Shown: positions 9,101-16,014 of the stretch, piece by piece
Layout of the letters: each line of letters begins with the position of its first letter
How positions within the stretch are numbered: position 1 is the first letter of the stretch
NCBI GenBank assembly: GCA_965205165.1
Contig: OZ242037.1
Span: 682,001 to 746,000 of the forward strand
From: CBDESM01 sp965205165
GTDB lineage: Bacteria; Chloroflexota; Dehalococcoidia; Bin125
Length of the DNA stretch: 64,000 bases
Reading direction: 5' to 3'
Notes under the pieces: generated by a model
What the model saw: the letters and a program-made list of their open reading frames with translations, nothing else
The model's database searches: none
What the model was told of the DNA's origin: nothing
Made by a program: the position numbers and the translations under genes

Positions 9101-10570
9101 CAGGTACAGGATCGGAGAGTCGGCGCGGGATGCGCGGGCCACGCTGGCTGTGCGGCCGTCGTTGGCATCCGCATCAGCGCCGCCGAGCCGCAAGATGTTT
9201 TCGAGGTAGACGCTCTCGCCGACTTCGAGGTTGCGGGTGCAATCGGATGTCGGGGTTGCGTCGACGTCCTCCGGCCGGCACTCCATCGCCCGGTGCTTGT
9301 CGTCTTCGGCCATGTCGTTGGCGCCGGGCTCGCTCTGCACATGGTCGCCGTCGCTGTTGATGTACGACGTCTGGAGGCGGCTGATGTGGGCGGAGAGGCG
9401 ATCGTAGAGTTGGGTGGTGTAGCCCTCTTTGATCAGGCCGCTGGGCGTGTTCAGCTGGACTCCGAAATTGATCTGCGCGCCGTTGTAGTCGACGGGGGTG
9501 GTGCCGAACCGGCGCGGCACCTTGAACGCGAACCGGATCGGCTTGATCGGGGCATCCGCGGCCGCGCCGGTCTGGCCCGCCAGCGCCCGCCACTCCGTCT
9601 CGGTGATCCGGCAGCCGCCCGAGTCGCCCGAACAGGCCGCGAGCGGAGCGCCGGCGGTCGTGAAGTAGAGCCCCTCGTGCGCGCTGCCATCGCTGTTGAG
9701 GCTGTTGTACGGGGCCGGGCTCCTGGCCCAGATCTGCAGGAGCGCGTTGTCGAACTTGTCGTAGGTGAGCGCTTCTTCCCCGTGGCCGGTGCCGATGCCC
9801 AGCCGCACGTAGCTGAGCTGTCCGGCGGCGAAGGGGTATTGCAGCCAGTCGTAGTCCTCGGAGCTCGTGCTGTGGCGGATGAAGAAGGGGTTGTCGTTCG
9901 CGTCGGTGGGCACGATCAGCATTTGGTATTTGGCGGTGGACCAGCGCGAGTAGGACCAGGCGGAGCCGCCGGCGTTGGGGTAGAGGACGGCCTCGAAGGA
10001 GACCTCTTCGTTGGTGAAATCGGAGGGCAGGGTGAAGGCGAACTTGATCGAGCCGACGTTGGTGGTCGCGTCCGGGTCGCCGGTCTGGCCGGCCAGTGCC
10101 TTCCACTCGGCCGGCAGGAACTCGCAGCGGTCGCCGTAGATGCCGTCGCATTCCGTGAGCCTGGAGCCGGCGGTGGTGCCGTCGGAGGCGAAGATGGCCA
10201 CCTTGCCGCTGCGCGAGGCCACGCCGTCCCAGAATACCGGCGTTGCGCCGCTCCGCCCGCGACGGATCAGGATGTCGATCCGGCTGATGTCCGCCGTCGC
10301 GTAGGTCACCGGGGTCGCGCTGTTGGTGCCCGTGCCGACGCGCAGCTCGACATGGTGGTAGGCCGTGTCCCCCACCTCCCTGAGCAGCGGGTCGCTGTCC
10401 ACCGCGCCGCCCGTCAGGTACTGCGCGTAGACCTCCGGAATCGTCTGCGCCCGGGCGGAATCGCCCATCAGCGCGGCCGCCCCGCCCGCGATCAGCGCGG
10501 CCACGGCGATGAGCAGCGCCGCCCGCGCGTCGAACCCGCGGCGCAGCGCAAAGATCCCGGCATGTCGCAT
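6182..10570 (-). CDS. Giant exported repeat protein with C-terminal WNG domain
   Basis: The 1462-residue protein starts with a signal peptide (hydrophobic stretch about 19-35, then ARAQ about 39-42) and is presumably exported. The body is a chain of beta-rich segments in which a C-x(4-10)-C pair recurs just before CxITxxxWxALAGQTG- or CTLTRNDL-like patterns, so many small disulphide-bonded domains are likely. Bacterial-Ig-like segments with TVVGN and VADGTWVVFETAATGG patterns occupy about 1180-1400. The last about 60 residues form a compact module (WLWNGVEWIRYGE then PGSQRFF and VWFGD) that recurs at the end of the giant protein at 59492-64000. No enzyme motif is seen. Adhesion or a cell-surface role is inference. 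Its promoter holds a run of 11 C. Confidence 0.72.
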   Translation of the reverse strand: MRHAGIFALRRGFDARAALLIAVAALIAGGAAALMGDSARAQTIPEVYAQYLTGGAVDSDPLLREVGDTAYHHVELRVGTGTNSATPVTYATADISRIDILIRRGRSGATPVFWDGVASRSGKVAIFASDGTTAGSRLTECDGIYGDRCEFLPAEWKALAGQTGDPDATTNVGSIKFAFTLPSDFTNEEVSFEAVLYPNAGGSAWSYSRWSTAKYQMLIVPTDANDNPFFIRHSTSSEDYDWLQYPFAAGQLSYVRLGIGTGHGEEALTYDKFDNALLQIWARSPAPYNSLNSDGSAHEGLYFTTAGAPLAACSGDSGGCRITETEWRALAGQTGAAADAPIKPIRFAFKVPRRFGTTPVDYNGAQINFGVQLNTPSGLIKEGYTTQLYDRLSAHISRLQTSYINSDGDHVQSEPGANDMAEDDKHRAMECRPEDVDATPTSDCTRNLEVGESVYLENILRLGGADADANDGRTASVARASRADSPILYLDAAKHGAIFDRVRVQATVEAGTPPAPVPGGGVVAISSLCPIGPSNEPEHTSALGNVPRARTVEGLATCEYRYNGGSYWGGKGVNFFPTAAAGTVVTITLSYHKGEDDDSTANVDESLVARDTLPITVAAATDNTDTGNGGSSWDESDVVAELGSRSREDSLVLLIGHRRNRGIPEFWGGLTSPTGPGSIKGATYATVSANAAVALTVPAGGGRLSLLGTDKSCTAGSSACTLTLTRNDLKQAALRGGPVTDPVTTVADIADTAPYWPARLEFEHATAQDVTITGVLTLADGTTTSNFSYVAKGAAASPGASIVAWLPEDADDTLAPSQTTKVAIGYKVPAAASGADSYRVWSPTRLFYEITGYTGVDPNPTVALITDAAPEPLPVSMWNTYLQLTGPAVWADTGGRRLRLDRTTYTYYKCVSEASRTGNEGDTGRICYITDASGNAPSVSIASDASADISVTAGDLPIWTRFGDVEPGSSHSGGPNFSYFRAMNVHFPERFNVFGSAPFKVESIKQLSSIALGRKPGADGVVPTSPIRIGSSSDLRLSLFNANGQASQLSAVSSIVVTVVGGGTLSGYGCTNATSCTISTTTGTLFDAAKSNPSVVAAIDLAYNAPTRPGNASIRATVVGTDGATYPGTVDLTISGSARELAVGGTLLRVHSSATADDDRDKIRIPITAQDANGNKARMPQNAAATVRGVGNAVLPSGSHTAAVTCTNESRLSCHIEIVVTATASQPLASGAYTATVTGTGLSRTEASFAVGGPAETLAISVPGTLPGLAETFTATVSVVDKAGVPVADGTWVVFETAATGGGSPSAVVTSPGAEDVDHDGNAETPAVSQRRAKTKNGEASASVTVVGNGITVLTATANNKMDSEPLDTRAAAAAEAVQTGPVLEYNTQSGEASTSSWAVYRGAAVTTADELLGHADAPADARIVWLWNGVEWIRYGEADGTALPGSQRFFILPDDTVWFGD

Positions 10571-10623
10571 TGAGTCCCCCTCGCCAGCCGATTCGGACTG
10601 GTCGCACTGAGCCTATATTGAAT

Positions 10624-10634
10624 GGGGGGGGGGG
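10624..10634 (-). repeat. Poly-C tract (C11 on the gene strand) in the promoter of the giant exported protein
   Basis: Eleven G on the plus strand (C on the coding strand) lie about 55-65 nt upstream of the ATG of the giant exported protein. On the coding strand a TTGACT hexamer (about 10644-10649) lies before the tract and an AT-rich stretch with TATAGG (10612-10617) after it, so tract length sets the distance between possible -35 and -10 elements. Such tracts vary in length by slipped-strand mispairing. Confidence 0.6.
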
Positions 10635-10828
10635 CTCTTGAGTCAAGCCCCCAAACCGCCCCCGCTTTACGCCTGGATCACATTCGAGTCGCCATAAGCC
10701 GAGGCCCCGATCTCGCCGATTTCCGCGTGAATCACGCGGGATCGGGCAAGGGCGGCTGCCGGCGGGGTGGAACCGCGGGTTTCGCCGGCACGAGAACTCC
10801 CCCGAAATCGAACGCCGTCCCGCGCCGC

Positions 10829-10834
10829 TAGAAT
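10829..10834 (+). promoter_or_regulatory. -10 element TAGAAT of the small basic-protein array
   Basis: TAGAAT lies 17 nt before the ATG at 10852, with GGGAGG between them. The same hexamer (11000-11005) recurs upstream of the second copy, showing that the repeat unit carries its own promoter-like box. Confidence 0.45.
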
Positions 10835-10851
10835 CGCGCAAGGGAGGCCGG

Positions 10852-11049
10852 ATGTCAGACCGCAAGCGCAAGCGCCGCTCCAACCGCCCAGCTGCGCTGG
10901 ACGATATGGAGCCGCTGCCGGGAGAGCTCATCTACCACCTCAGCCTGCGCCCCTTCTGGGATCGCAATCTCAAGACGAAGATCGTGTTGCCGCGCACGCT
11001 AGAATCACGTCGAGACGCGGCCGGCAAGGAGCCCCGAGATGGCCAATGA
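10852..11049 (+). CDS. Small basic protein, array copy 1
   Basis: This 65-residue protein is the first of four tandem copies of an about 190-bp unit. It has an Arg/Lys-rich N-terminus (RKRKRRSNRP at residues 4-13) and a conserved core PLPGELIYHLSLRPFWDRNL. A GGGAGG site precedes its ATG, and its 3' end overlaps the ATG of copy 2 by 11 nt in another frame. I do not recognise the family. The basic N-terminus could bind nucleic acid, and the core has a conserved LRPFWDRNLK signature; both roles are inference. Its last 15 residues diverge from the other copies. Confidence 0.55.
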   Translation: MSDRKRKRRSNRPAALDDMEPLPGELIYHLSLRPFWDRNLKTKIVLPRTLESRRDAAGKEPRDGQ

Positions 11050-11464
11050 ACCGCGGAAGCGCAAGCGCCGCTCCAACCGCCCGGCCGAGCTGGACGGCGT
11101 GCCCCCGATGCGGCTCGAGGTGACCTACTACCACAGCCTGCGCCCCCTCTGGGACCGCAACCTCAAGTGGAAGATCCAGCCGGAGCCGCTGCAAGTACCA
11201 TCGGAAGACGAGACCGGCAAGGAGCCCGAAATGGCAAGTGAACCGCGGAAACGCAAGCGCAAGCGCCGCTCCAACCGCCCGCCCGGTCTGGATGACGTAT
11301 CCCCGCTGCCGGTCGAGATGACCTATTACCGCAGCCTGCGTCCTTTCTGGGACCGCAACCTCAAATGGAAGGTCCAGCTGCCGCCGCTCCAAGTGCCATC
11401 GGAACCGCGATCCCGGCAGGGCGCGGCCGGCGAGGAGTCTGAGGGCGATCGATCTGGCAGGTGA
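11039..11464 (+). CDS. Small basic protein, array copies 2 and 3 fused in frame
   Basis: The 141-residue product contains two units read in frame. Copy 2 covers residues 1-64 (EPRKRKRRSNRP, then YYHSLRPLWDRNLKWK). Copy 3 begins at the internal ATG at 11231 (SEPRKRKRKRRSNRP, then YYRSLRPFWDRNLKWKVQLPPLQ). The internal ATG is preceded by AAGGAGCCCGAA, so copy 3 could also be translated alone. No stop separates the two because the linker stays in phase, unlike the junction between copies 1 and 2. The family is unknown. Each unit has the same order of basic tail, short acidic bend and aromatic LRPxWDRNLK motif. Confidence 0.55.
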   Translation: MANEPRKRKRRSNRPAELDGVPPMRLEVTYYHSLRPLWDRNLKWKIQPEPLQVPSEDETGKEPEMASEPRKRKRKRRSNRPPGLDDVSPLPVEMTYYRSLRPFWDRNLKWKVQLPPLQVPSEPRSRQGAAGEESEGDRSGR

Positions 11465-11642
11465 ACCACGGAAGCGCAAGCGCCGCTCCAACCGCCCAGC
11501 CGAGCTGGAGGGCATGGACCTGCTGCCGGTCGAGGTGACCTACTACCGCAGCCTGCGACCCTTCTGGGACCGCAACCTCAAACGGAAGGTCCAGCTGCCG
11601 CCACTGCAAGTATCACCGTCACCGCGATCGAAATCCCAGTGA
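11454..11642 (+). pseudogene. Small basic protein, array copy 4 (start codon replaced by CTG)
   Basis: The fourth unit keeps the whole coding pattern (EPRKRKRRSNRP, YYRSLRPFWDRNLKRKVQLPPLQ, TGA at 11640-11642). Where the other copies have ATG it has CTG at 11454, and no in-frame ATG precedes the conserved part. It may be silent or start at CTG. Its last 65 nt overlap, on the opposite strand, the 3' end of the membrane protein gene. Confidence 0.5.
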
Positions 11643-12165
11643 GCGTCGCCAACGCGGTGGCGATGTTCACCCAGCGCGCCTTTCGGTTGAGCAACAGCTG
11701 ATTCGCATCGGCCGCCGCGGCGATCGTCTCACCGAGCATCCACAGAAGCGAGATCGAGTCCGTCGTGCGCGCATTGGCCATGAAGTCGTCCATCCATGGG
11801 CTGCCGGCATCGGCTTGGGTGAGGTAGGGCACGAGCGACGCGGCGAAGGTGGCGATGAACAGCGCGGCGGTGGTGATGACCGATGCGCGGACCTCCCCGT
11901 GCGCGAGCACCTCGTTGGCCGAATCCCCCGCGAGCACGAACGCCGCGGCGAGCAGCGCGATCATCGCGGAGCTGACCGTGCGCGTCGTCGCGAGCCAGTT
12001 GTCGAGCGCCCGGTCTTCCTCGCGCTGCTCTTTGCGGCGCTGCAGCGGGATTTCGTAGACCAGGCGGGCGATCAGCTCGGCGTCGTCCGCCTCTTCTTCG
12101 AGATCGTCTTCCTCGAAGTCTGCGTCGTCGGGCTCATGCTCTTCGGGAGCGTCTTCGTCCGGCAT
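11578..12165 (-). CDS. Small multi-pass membrane protein with acidic N-terminus
   Basis: The 195-residue protein begins with a very acidic tail (residues 1-30, mainly Asp and Glu), then a charged helix with KEQREEDRALDNW. Hydrophobic segments follow at about 66-84, 95-115, possibly 140-152, and 172-192. I do not recognise a family. ATG at 12163-12165 is supported by a TAGCCT box ending 6 nt upstream, so the mRNA is probably leaderless. Its gene end runs into the small basic-protein array: the last 20 or so codons are antisense to array copy 4. It is divergent from hisG. Confidence 0.6.
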   Translation of the reverse strand: MPDEDAPEEHEPDDADFEEDDLEEEADDAELIARLVYEIPLQRRKEQREEDRALDNWLATTRTVSSAMIALLAAAFVLAGDSANEVLAHGEVRASVITTAALFIATFAASLVPYLTQADAGSPWMDDFMANARTTDSISLLWMLGETIAAAADANQLLLNRKARWVNIATALATLTGISIAVTVILAVAAAGPSV

Positions 12166-12171
12166 GGCGGC

Positions 12172-12177
12172 AGGCTA
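12172..12177 (-). promoter_or_regulatory. -10 TAGCCT, leaderless start of membrane protein
   Basis: On the minus strand TAGCCT is followed by 6 nt and then the ATG at 12165. This leaves no room for a ribosome-binding site and fits the leaderless pattern seen elsewhere in the window. Confidence 0.5.
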
Positions 12178-12244
12178 GGGGACGGCGGGGGCGGGGTATA
12201 CGATCCCGCGTGACTATCGCAACGGATGCGGGAGCGGGGGACCG

Positions 12245-13114
12245 ATGCTGAAGCTGGGCTTGCCGAAGGGGTCGCTGGAGACGCCGACGCTGGAGTTGTT
12301 CCGGCGGGCCGGGTTCTCGATCTCGGCCAACTCGCGCTCGTACTTTCCCGAGATCGATGATCCGGAGGTGGCCTGCACGATGTTCCGCGCGCAGGAGATG
12401 GCGCGCTACGTCGAGGACGGGGTGGTTGATTGCGGGATCACGGGGCGTGATTGGGTGCAGGAGACGGGCGCGGACGTGGTCGAGGTGGCCGAGCTGGAGT
12501 ACTCGCGGGCGACGCGGCGGCCGGCCCGCTGGGTGCTGGCGGTGCCGCAGGAGAGCGGCGTCACCGAGATATCGGAACTCGCCGGCGGGGTGGTCGCGAC
12601 CGAGCTGGTGCGCACCACGCGCAAGTTCTTCGAGGATCGCGGGGTCGATGTGCGGGTCGAGTTCAGCTGGGGCGCGACCGAGGTGAAGGCGCGGATCATC
12701 GACGCAATCGTGGACATCACGGAGACCGGCTCCAGCCTGCGGGCCAACAATCTGCGCGTGATCGACGAGGTGCTGGAGAGCACGACCCGGCTGATCGCCA
12801 ACACGGCGGCTTGGCAGGATCCGGCGCGGCGCGGCAAGATCACCGCGATCAACACGCTGCTGCAAGGCGCGATCGCCGCCCGCAGCAAGGTCGGGCTCAA
12901 ACTCAACACGCCCAAATCGCGGCTCGACGACGTGCTCGCCGTGATCGCCAGCAGCGGCGAGCACGCACCCACGATCAGCCCGCTGATCGACGATGAGTGG
13001 GTCGCGCTCGAGATCATCCTCGAGGAGCGCGAGGAGCGCGACCTGATCCCGCGCCTGCGCGGGGCCGGCGCATCCGGACTCGTCTCCTACCCGCTCAACA
13101 AGGTGATCTCCTGA
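12245..13114 (+). CDS. hisG: ATP phosphoribosyltransferase
   Basis: The 289-residue protein is HisG, the first enzyme of histidine synthesis, joining ATP and PRPP to phosphoribosyl-ATP. It starts with KLGLPKGSLE, carries VDCGITGRDWV near residues 61-71 and the PRPP-loop region DAIVDITETGSSLRANNL near 153-170. After about residue 205 an extra C-terminal domain follows (ISPLIDDEWVALEIILEE, then GASGLVSYPLNKVI). This length and C-terminal domain mark the long, hexameric form, which is feedback-inhibited by histidine through that domain in characterised members. A TATACG/TACGAT box lies about 40 nt upstream and a GGGAG site before the ATG. No other his gene is in the window. Confidence 0.95.
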   Translation: MLKLGLPKGSLETPTLELFRRAGFSISANSRSYFPEIDDPEVACTMFRAQEMARYVEDGVVDCGITGRDWVQETGADVVEVAELEYSRATRRPARWVLAVPQESGVTEISELAGGVVATELVRTTRKFFEDRGVDVRVEFSWGATEVKARIIDAIVDITETGSSLRANNLRVIDEVLESTTRLIANTAAWQDPARRGKITAINTLLQGAIAARSKVGLKLNTPKSRLDDVLAVIASSGEHAPTISPLIDDEWVALEIILEEREERDLIPRLRGAGASGLVSYPLNKVIS

Positions 13115-13199
13115 GCGCGCGCCGCGCCGCAGCGGATACCATCGCTAGGCACTACCCGCTCTGCGCAAGGCACCGCCCGCACCGCGCTTGGAGGCACGC

Positions 13200-14654
13200 A
13201 TGGCGCTCCGAACCGCCGCCGAATACGTCGAATCCCTGCGCGACGAGCGCGAAGTCTGGTACCGCGGCGAGCGCGTCGCCGACGTCGTCCGCCACCCCGT
13301 GATCGGCAAGGCCGTCCGCCACGCCACGATCGACTTCGAGATGGCCGAGCGCGACGAGTACCGCGACCTCGCCGTCTACGAAGAGGACGGCGAGCGCTAC
13401 AGCTACTACTTCAAGCCGCCGGCCTCGGCTGACGACCTGCTGCGGCGGATGCGGCTGATCGAGGCGGCCACGGCCGAGGGGGACACGCTGGTCGTGCTGA
13501 TCAAGGAGATCGGCACCGACGCGCTCTTCGCCCTGCTCGCCGTCACCGCCGAGTTCGACGACCCGGTCTACCACCAGCGCGCCGTCGACTACTGGCGCTA
13601 TTGCCGCGACAACGATCTGGCGCTGGCCGTGGCCCAGACCGACGTCAAGGGCGACCGCATGAAGCGGCCCTCGCAGCAGAGCGACCCGGACATGTACCTG
13701 CGCGTGGTCGAGCGCCGCGAGGACGGCGTGGTCGTGCGCGGCGCGAAGGCGCACACCTCCGTCGTGACCAACACCAACGAGGTGATCGTGCTGCCCACCC
13801 GAGCGATGGGCCCGGACGAGGCGGACTGGGCGATCGCCTTCGCGCTGCCGGTTGCCACGCCCGGCCTGCGCTTCATCGCCAGCCCCTTCGGCGACGGCCC
13901 CCACCGCGAGGGCGAGCGGCCCATCGCCGCGGTGCGCAAGATGATGGAGACCGTCACCATCTTCGACGACGTGTTCGTGCCCAACGAGCGCATCTTCCTC
14001 GACGGCGACGCGGAAGCGGCCGGCAAGCTCGCGCTGACCTTCGTCGAGTACCACCGCTTCACCGCGGTGTCCTACAAGCTGCCGCTGATGGACGCGCTGG
14101 GCGGCTGCGCCGGCCTCGCCGCCGATTACAACGGCATCCTCGGCGCCGGCCACGTGCGCGACAAGCTGATCGACCTGATCGACTACGCCGAGACCACGCG
14201 GGCGCTGCTGGAGAAGAGCGCCGAGCGCTGCATCGCCAAGCCCAACGGCCAGGTCGCGCCGGACCCGATGACGGTGAACTTGGCCAAGAGCCGGTTCGCG
14301 CACGGCTACCACGAGGCCGTCCAGCACGTGCAGGAGATCGCCGGCGGCATCCTCGTCACCGGCCCGGGCGACGAGGACTGGCAATCGGAGGAGCTGCGCC
14401 CCTTCCTCGCCAAGTACCTGGCGGGGCGCGACGGGATCGGCGGCGAGCAGCGCATGCGGCTGCTCAATTTCATCCGCGACCTCACCTCCTCCGACTACGG
14501 CGCGTACCAGGAGGTGCTGGCGATCCACGCCGAGGGCTCGCTCCAGGCCGAGCGCATGCAGGTCTTCCGCGCCTTCAACGAGAACGGCGGCGCCGGCCGC
14601 GTGATCGGACTCGCCGCCCGCATGGCCGGCGTCGGCGGACGGAACCGCGCATGA
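13200..14654 (+). CDS. HpaB-family flavin-dependent monooxygenase-like protein
   Basis: The 484-residue protein belongs to the 4-hydroxyphenylacetate 3-hydroxylase (HpaB)/4-hydroxybutyryl-CoA dehydratase family. It has RTAAEYVESLRD at the N-terminus, TDVKGDR near residue 147, an NEVIVLPTRAM segment, DDVFVPNERIF, then EYHRFTAVSYK near 283-293. The family includes FADH2-dependent aromatic hydroxylases and the [4Fe-4S] dehydratase. The cluster-binding Cys residues of the dehydratase are not seen here: Ser follows the conserved His, and the region near residue 100 has no Cys pair. A monooxygenase-type role is therefore more likely. Start ATG at 13200 follows GGAGG. Its stop overlaps the next ATG (ATGA), so it is translationally coupled to the Lon-domain gene. 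Confidence 0.8.
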   Translation: MALRTAAEYVESLRDEREVWYRGERVADVVRHPVIGKAVRHATIDFEMAERDEYRDLAVYEEDGERYSYYFKPPASADDLLRRMRLIEAATAEGDTLVVLIKEIGTDALFALLAVTAEFDDPVYHQRAVDYWRYCRDNDLALAVAQTDVKGDRMKRPSQQSDPDMYLRVVERREDGVVVRGAKAHTSVVTNTNEVIVLPTRAMGPDEADWAIAFALPVATPGLRFIASPFGDGPHREGERPIAAVRKMMETVTIFDDVFVPNERIFLDGDAEAAGKLALTFVEYHRFTAVSYKLPLMDALGGCAGLAADYNGILGAGHVRDKLIDLIDYAETTRALLEKSAERCIAKPNGQVAPDPMTVNLAKSRFAHGYHEAVQHVQEIAGGILVTGPGDEDWQSEELRPFLAKYLAGRDGIGGEQRMRLLNFIRDLTSSDYGAYQEVLAIHAEGSLQAERMQVFRAFNENGGAGRVIGLAARMAGVGGRNRA

Positions 14655-15301
14655 CCCAGATCGCGCTCTTCCCGCTCCAGATCGTCGTCTTCCCCGGCGA
14701 AGAGGTGCCCCTGCACATCTTCGAGCCGCGCTACCGCCAGCTCGTCCAGGACGTCGCGCAGTCCGGCGACCCGTTCGGGATCGTGCTCGCCAAGCACGCG
14801 CCGCGCGGGCGCGAGGAATGGCACGAGGTGGGCTGCACCGTGCGGCTGGAATCGGCCGAGGCCTTCGCCGACGGCCGCTTCAACATCCTCTGCCGCGGCG
14901 AGCGCCGCTTCCGCATCGTCGAACGGCTCGGCGAACGCCCCTATTGGGTCGCCGAAGTCGACCTGCTCGACGACCCCGGCGACGCCGGGTCCGACGCGGC
15001 CGCCGACGGCGCAGAGGTCGCCGCCGAGCTCTACCGCGAGCACCTGCAGCTCAGCCTGGCGCTGGAAAATTCCTGGCAGCGCCGCTACCCGCTGCCGAGC
15101 GACCCCGTCCGCCTCGTCAACCACATCGGCGCGCGCTTCGATGCGCCCAACACGGTCAAGCAGGAAGTCCTGCGCTCGGATAGCGCGCTCGAGCAGCTGC
15201 GCCTCTTCACCCGCGTCCTGCGCTCCGCCAACCGCTCGCTCGAAGGCCGCGTCGAGCTGCACCGCCAAGCCCACTGGCAAGGCCTCGGCGTCGCCAACTG
15301 A
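14651..15301 (+). CDS. Lon N-terminal (substrate-binding) domain protein
   Basis: The 216-residue protein consists of a stand-alone Lon N-terminal domain: IALFPLQIVVFPGEEVPLHIFEPRYRQLV at its start, FNILCRGERRFRIVERL in the middle, and a helical C-terminal half. No ATPase or protease domain follows. Such LonN-only proteins are common in bacteria and are thought to bind unfolded or specific proteins, but their role is not established. The ATG overlaps the stop of the monooxygenase gene by 4 nt, so the two are co-translated. It is convergent with the first Uma2 gene; only 7 nt separate the stops. Confidence 0.85.
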   Translation: MTQIALFPLQIVVFPGEEVPLHIFEPRYRQLVQDVAQSGDPFGIVLAKHAPRGREEWHEVGCTVRLESAEAFADGRFNILCRGERRFRIVERLGERPYWVAEVDLLDDPGDAGSDAAADGAEVAAELYREHLQLSLALENSWQRRYPLPSDPVRLVNHIGARFDAPNTVKQEVLRSDSALEQLRLFTRVLRSANRSLEGRVELHRQAHWQGLGVAN

Positions 15302-15308
15302 GCCGCCC

Positions 15309-15971
15309 TCACTCGACCCAGGGAAACGCCCAAACCTGCTCGAACTCCAGCACCAGCCCCGGCATCTCCGGATCGCACGGCACCTGCGACGGCCGCACAT
15401 GCTCCTCTACAGCGAACCCGTCCCCATCCGGCCGGTACAGCCACACCGTCTGCGTCTCCGGATCGATCAGCATCCCCAGCCGCACGTTCATCGCGGCCCA
15501 ATCCTCCATCTTCTCCCGCTGCTTCTCCAAATCCTGCGACGGCGACCGCACCTCGAACACGAAATCCGGCGCGACCGGGTAATAGCCCCGATGCCAGCCC
15601 TCCCTGCCCCGCCGCAGGACTTCCGCGAACGTCGCATCGCTCATCCAGCTGCCATCGGGAATCATCGGCCGTCCGCCGGGCGGGAAGTACCCGCCCGAAG
15701 ACCCGCTCGTCACGCCGCCGATCGAGAGCGACCACACGCCCAGCTGCCGGTCGAGAATCGACTCGATCGGCCCGCCGAAGCCGCCCGCTGCTCCGCTGAT
15801 CACCAGCTCCCCTCCCCGCCCCGCCTCGAACCACAGCCCTTCGAACTGCCGCGTCAGCTCGTACAGATAGTCCACCGTGATCGGCCGATCCACCCGCAGC
15901 CGCACCTCGCCTCCCTCAAACGCACCGCGCACCGCTTCCAACACCTGATCCGCTATGACCGCCGTAACCAT
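15309..15971 (-). CDS. Uma2-family (DUF820) putative nuclease, left cluster copy 1
   Basis: The 220-residue protein is a Uma2/DUF820 member, a family with a restriction-endonuclease-like fold of the PD-(D/E)xK type. Visible signatures are RPMIPDGSWMS, PDFVFEVRSPSQ with its E-V-R strand, the KMEDWAAM helix and DPETQTVWLYRPDGDGF near the end. It is the most downstream of three tandem minus-strand copies; the next copy ends 43 nt from its start. GGGAG lies 5 nt before the ATG. Uma2 genes are typically multicopy in cyanobacteria and Chloroflexota. Their biological role is not established, so nuclease activity here is inference from the fold. Confidence 0.8.
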   Translation of the reverse strand: MVTAVIADQVLEAVRGAFEGGEVRLRVDRPITVDYLYELTRQFEGLWFEAGRGGELVISGAAGGFGGPIESILDRQLGVWSLSIGGVTSGSSGGYFPPGGRPMIPDGSWMSDATFAEVLRRGREGWHRGYYPVAPDFVFEVRSPSQDLEKQREKMEDWAAMNVRLGMLIDPETQTVWLYRPDGDGFAVEEHVRPSQVPCDPEMPGLVLEFEQVWAFPWVE

Positions 15972-16014
15972 GCGCCGCTCCCTCGCTATTGACGCTATCC
16001 GATCCGGCAGGCCC

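Noticed and set aside
6326..10573. Long open frame on the plus strand opposite the giant exported protein (over 1400 codons)
   Set aside because: It is rich in Gly, Arg, Ala and Val without domains and mirrors the GC-rich codon pattern of the minus-strand gene, which has a signal peptide and clear modules. It is an antisense shadow.
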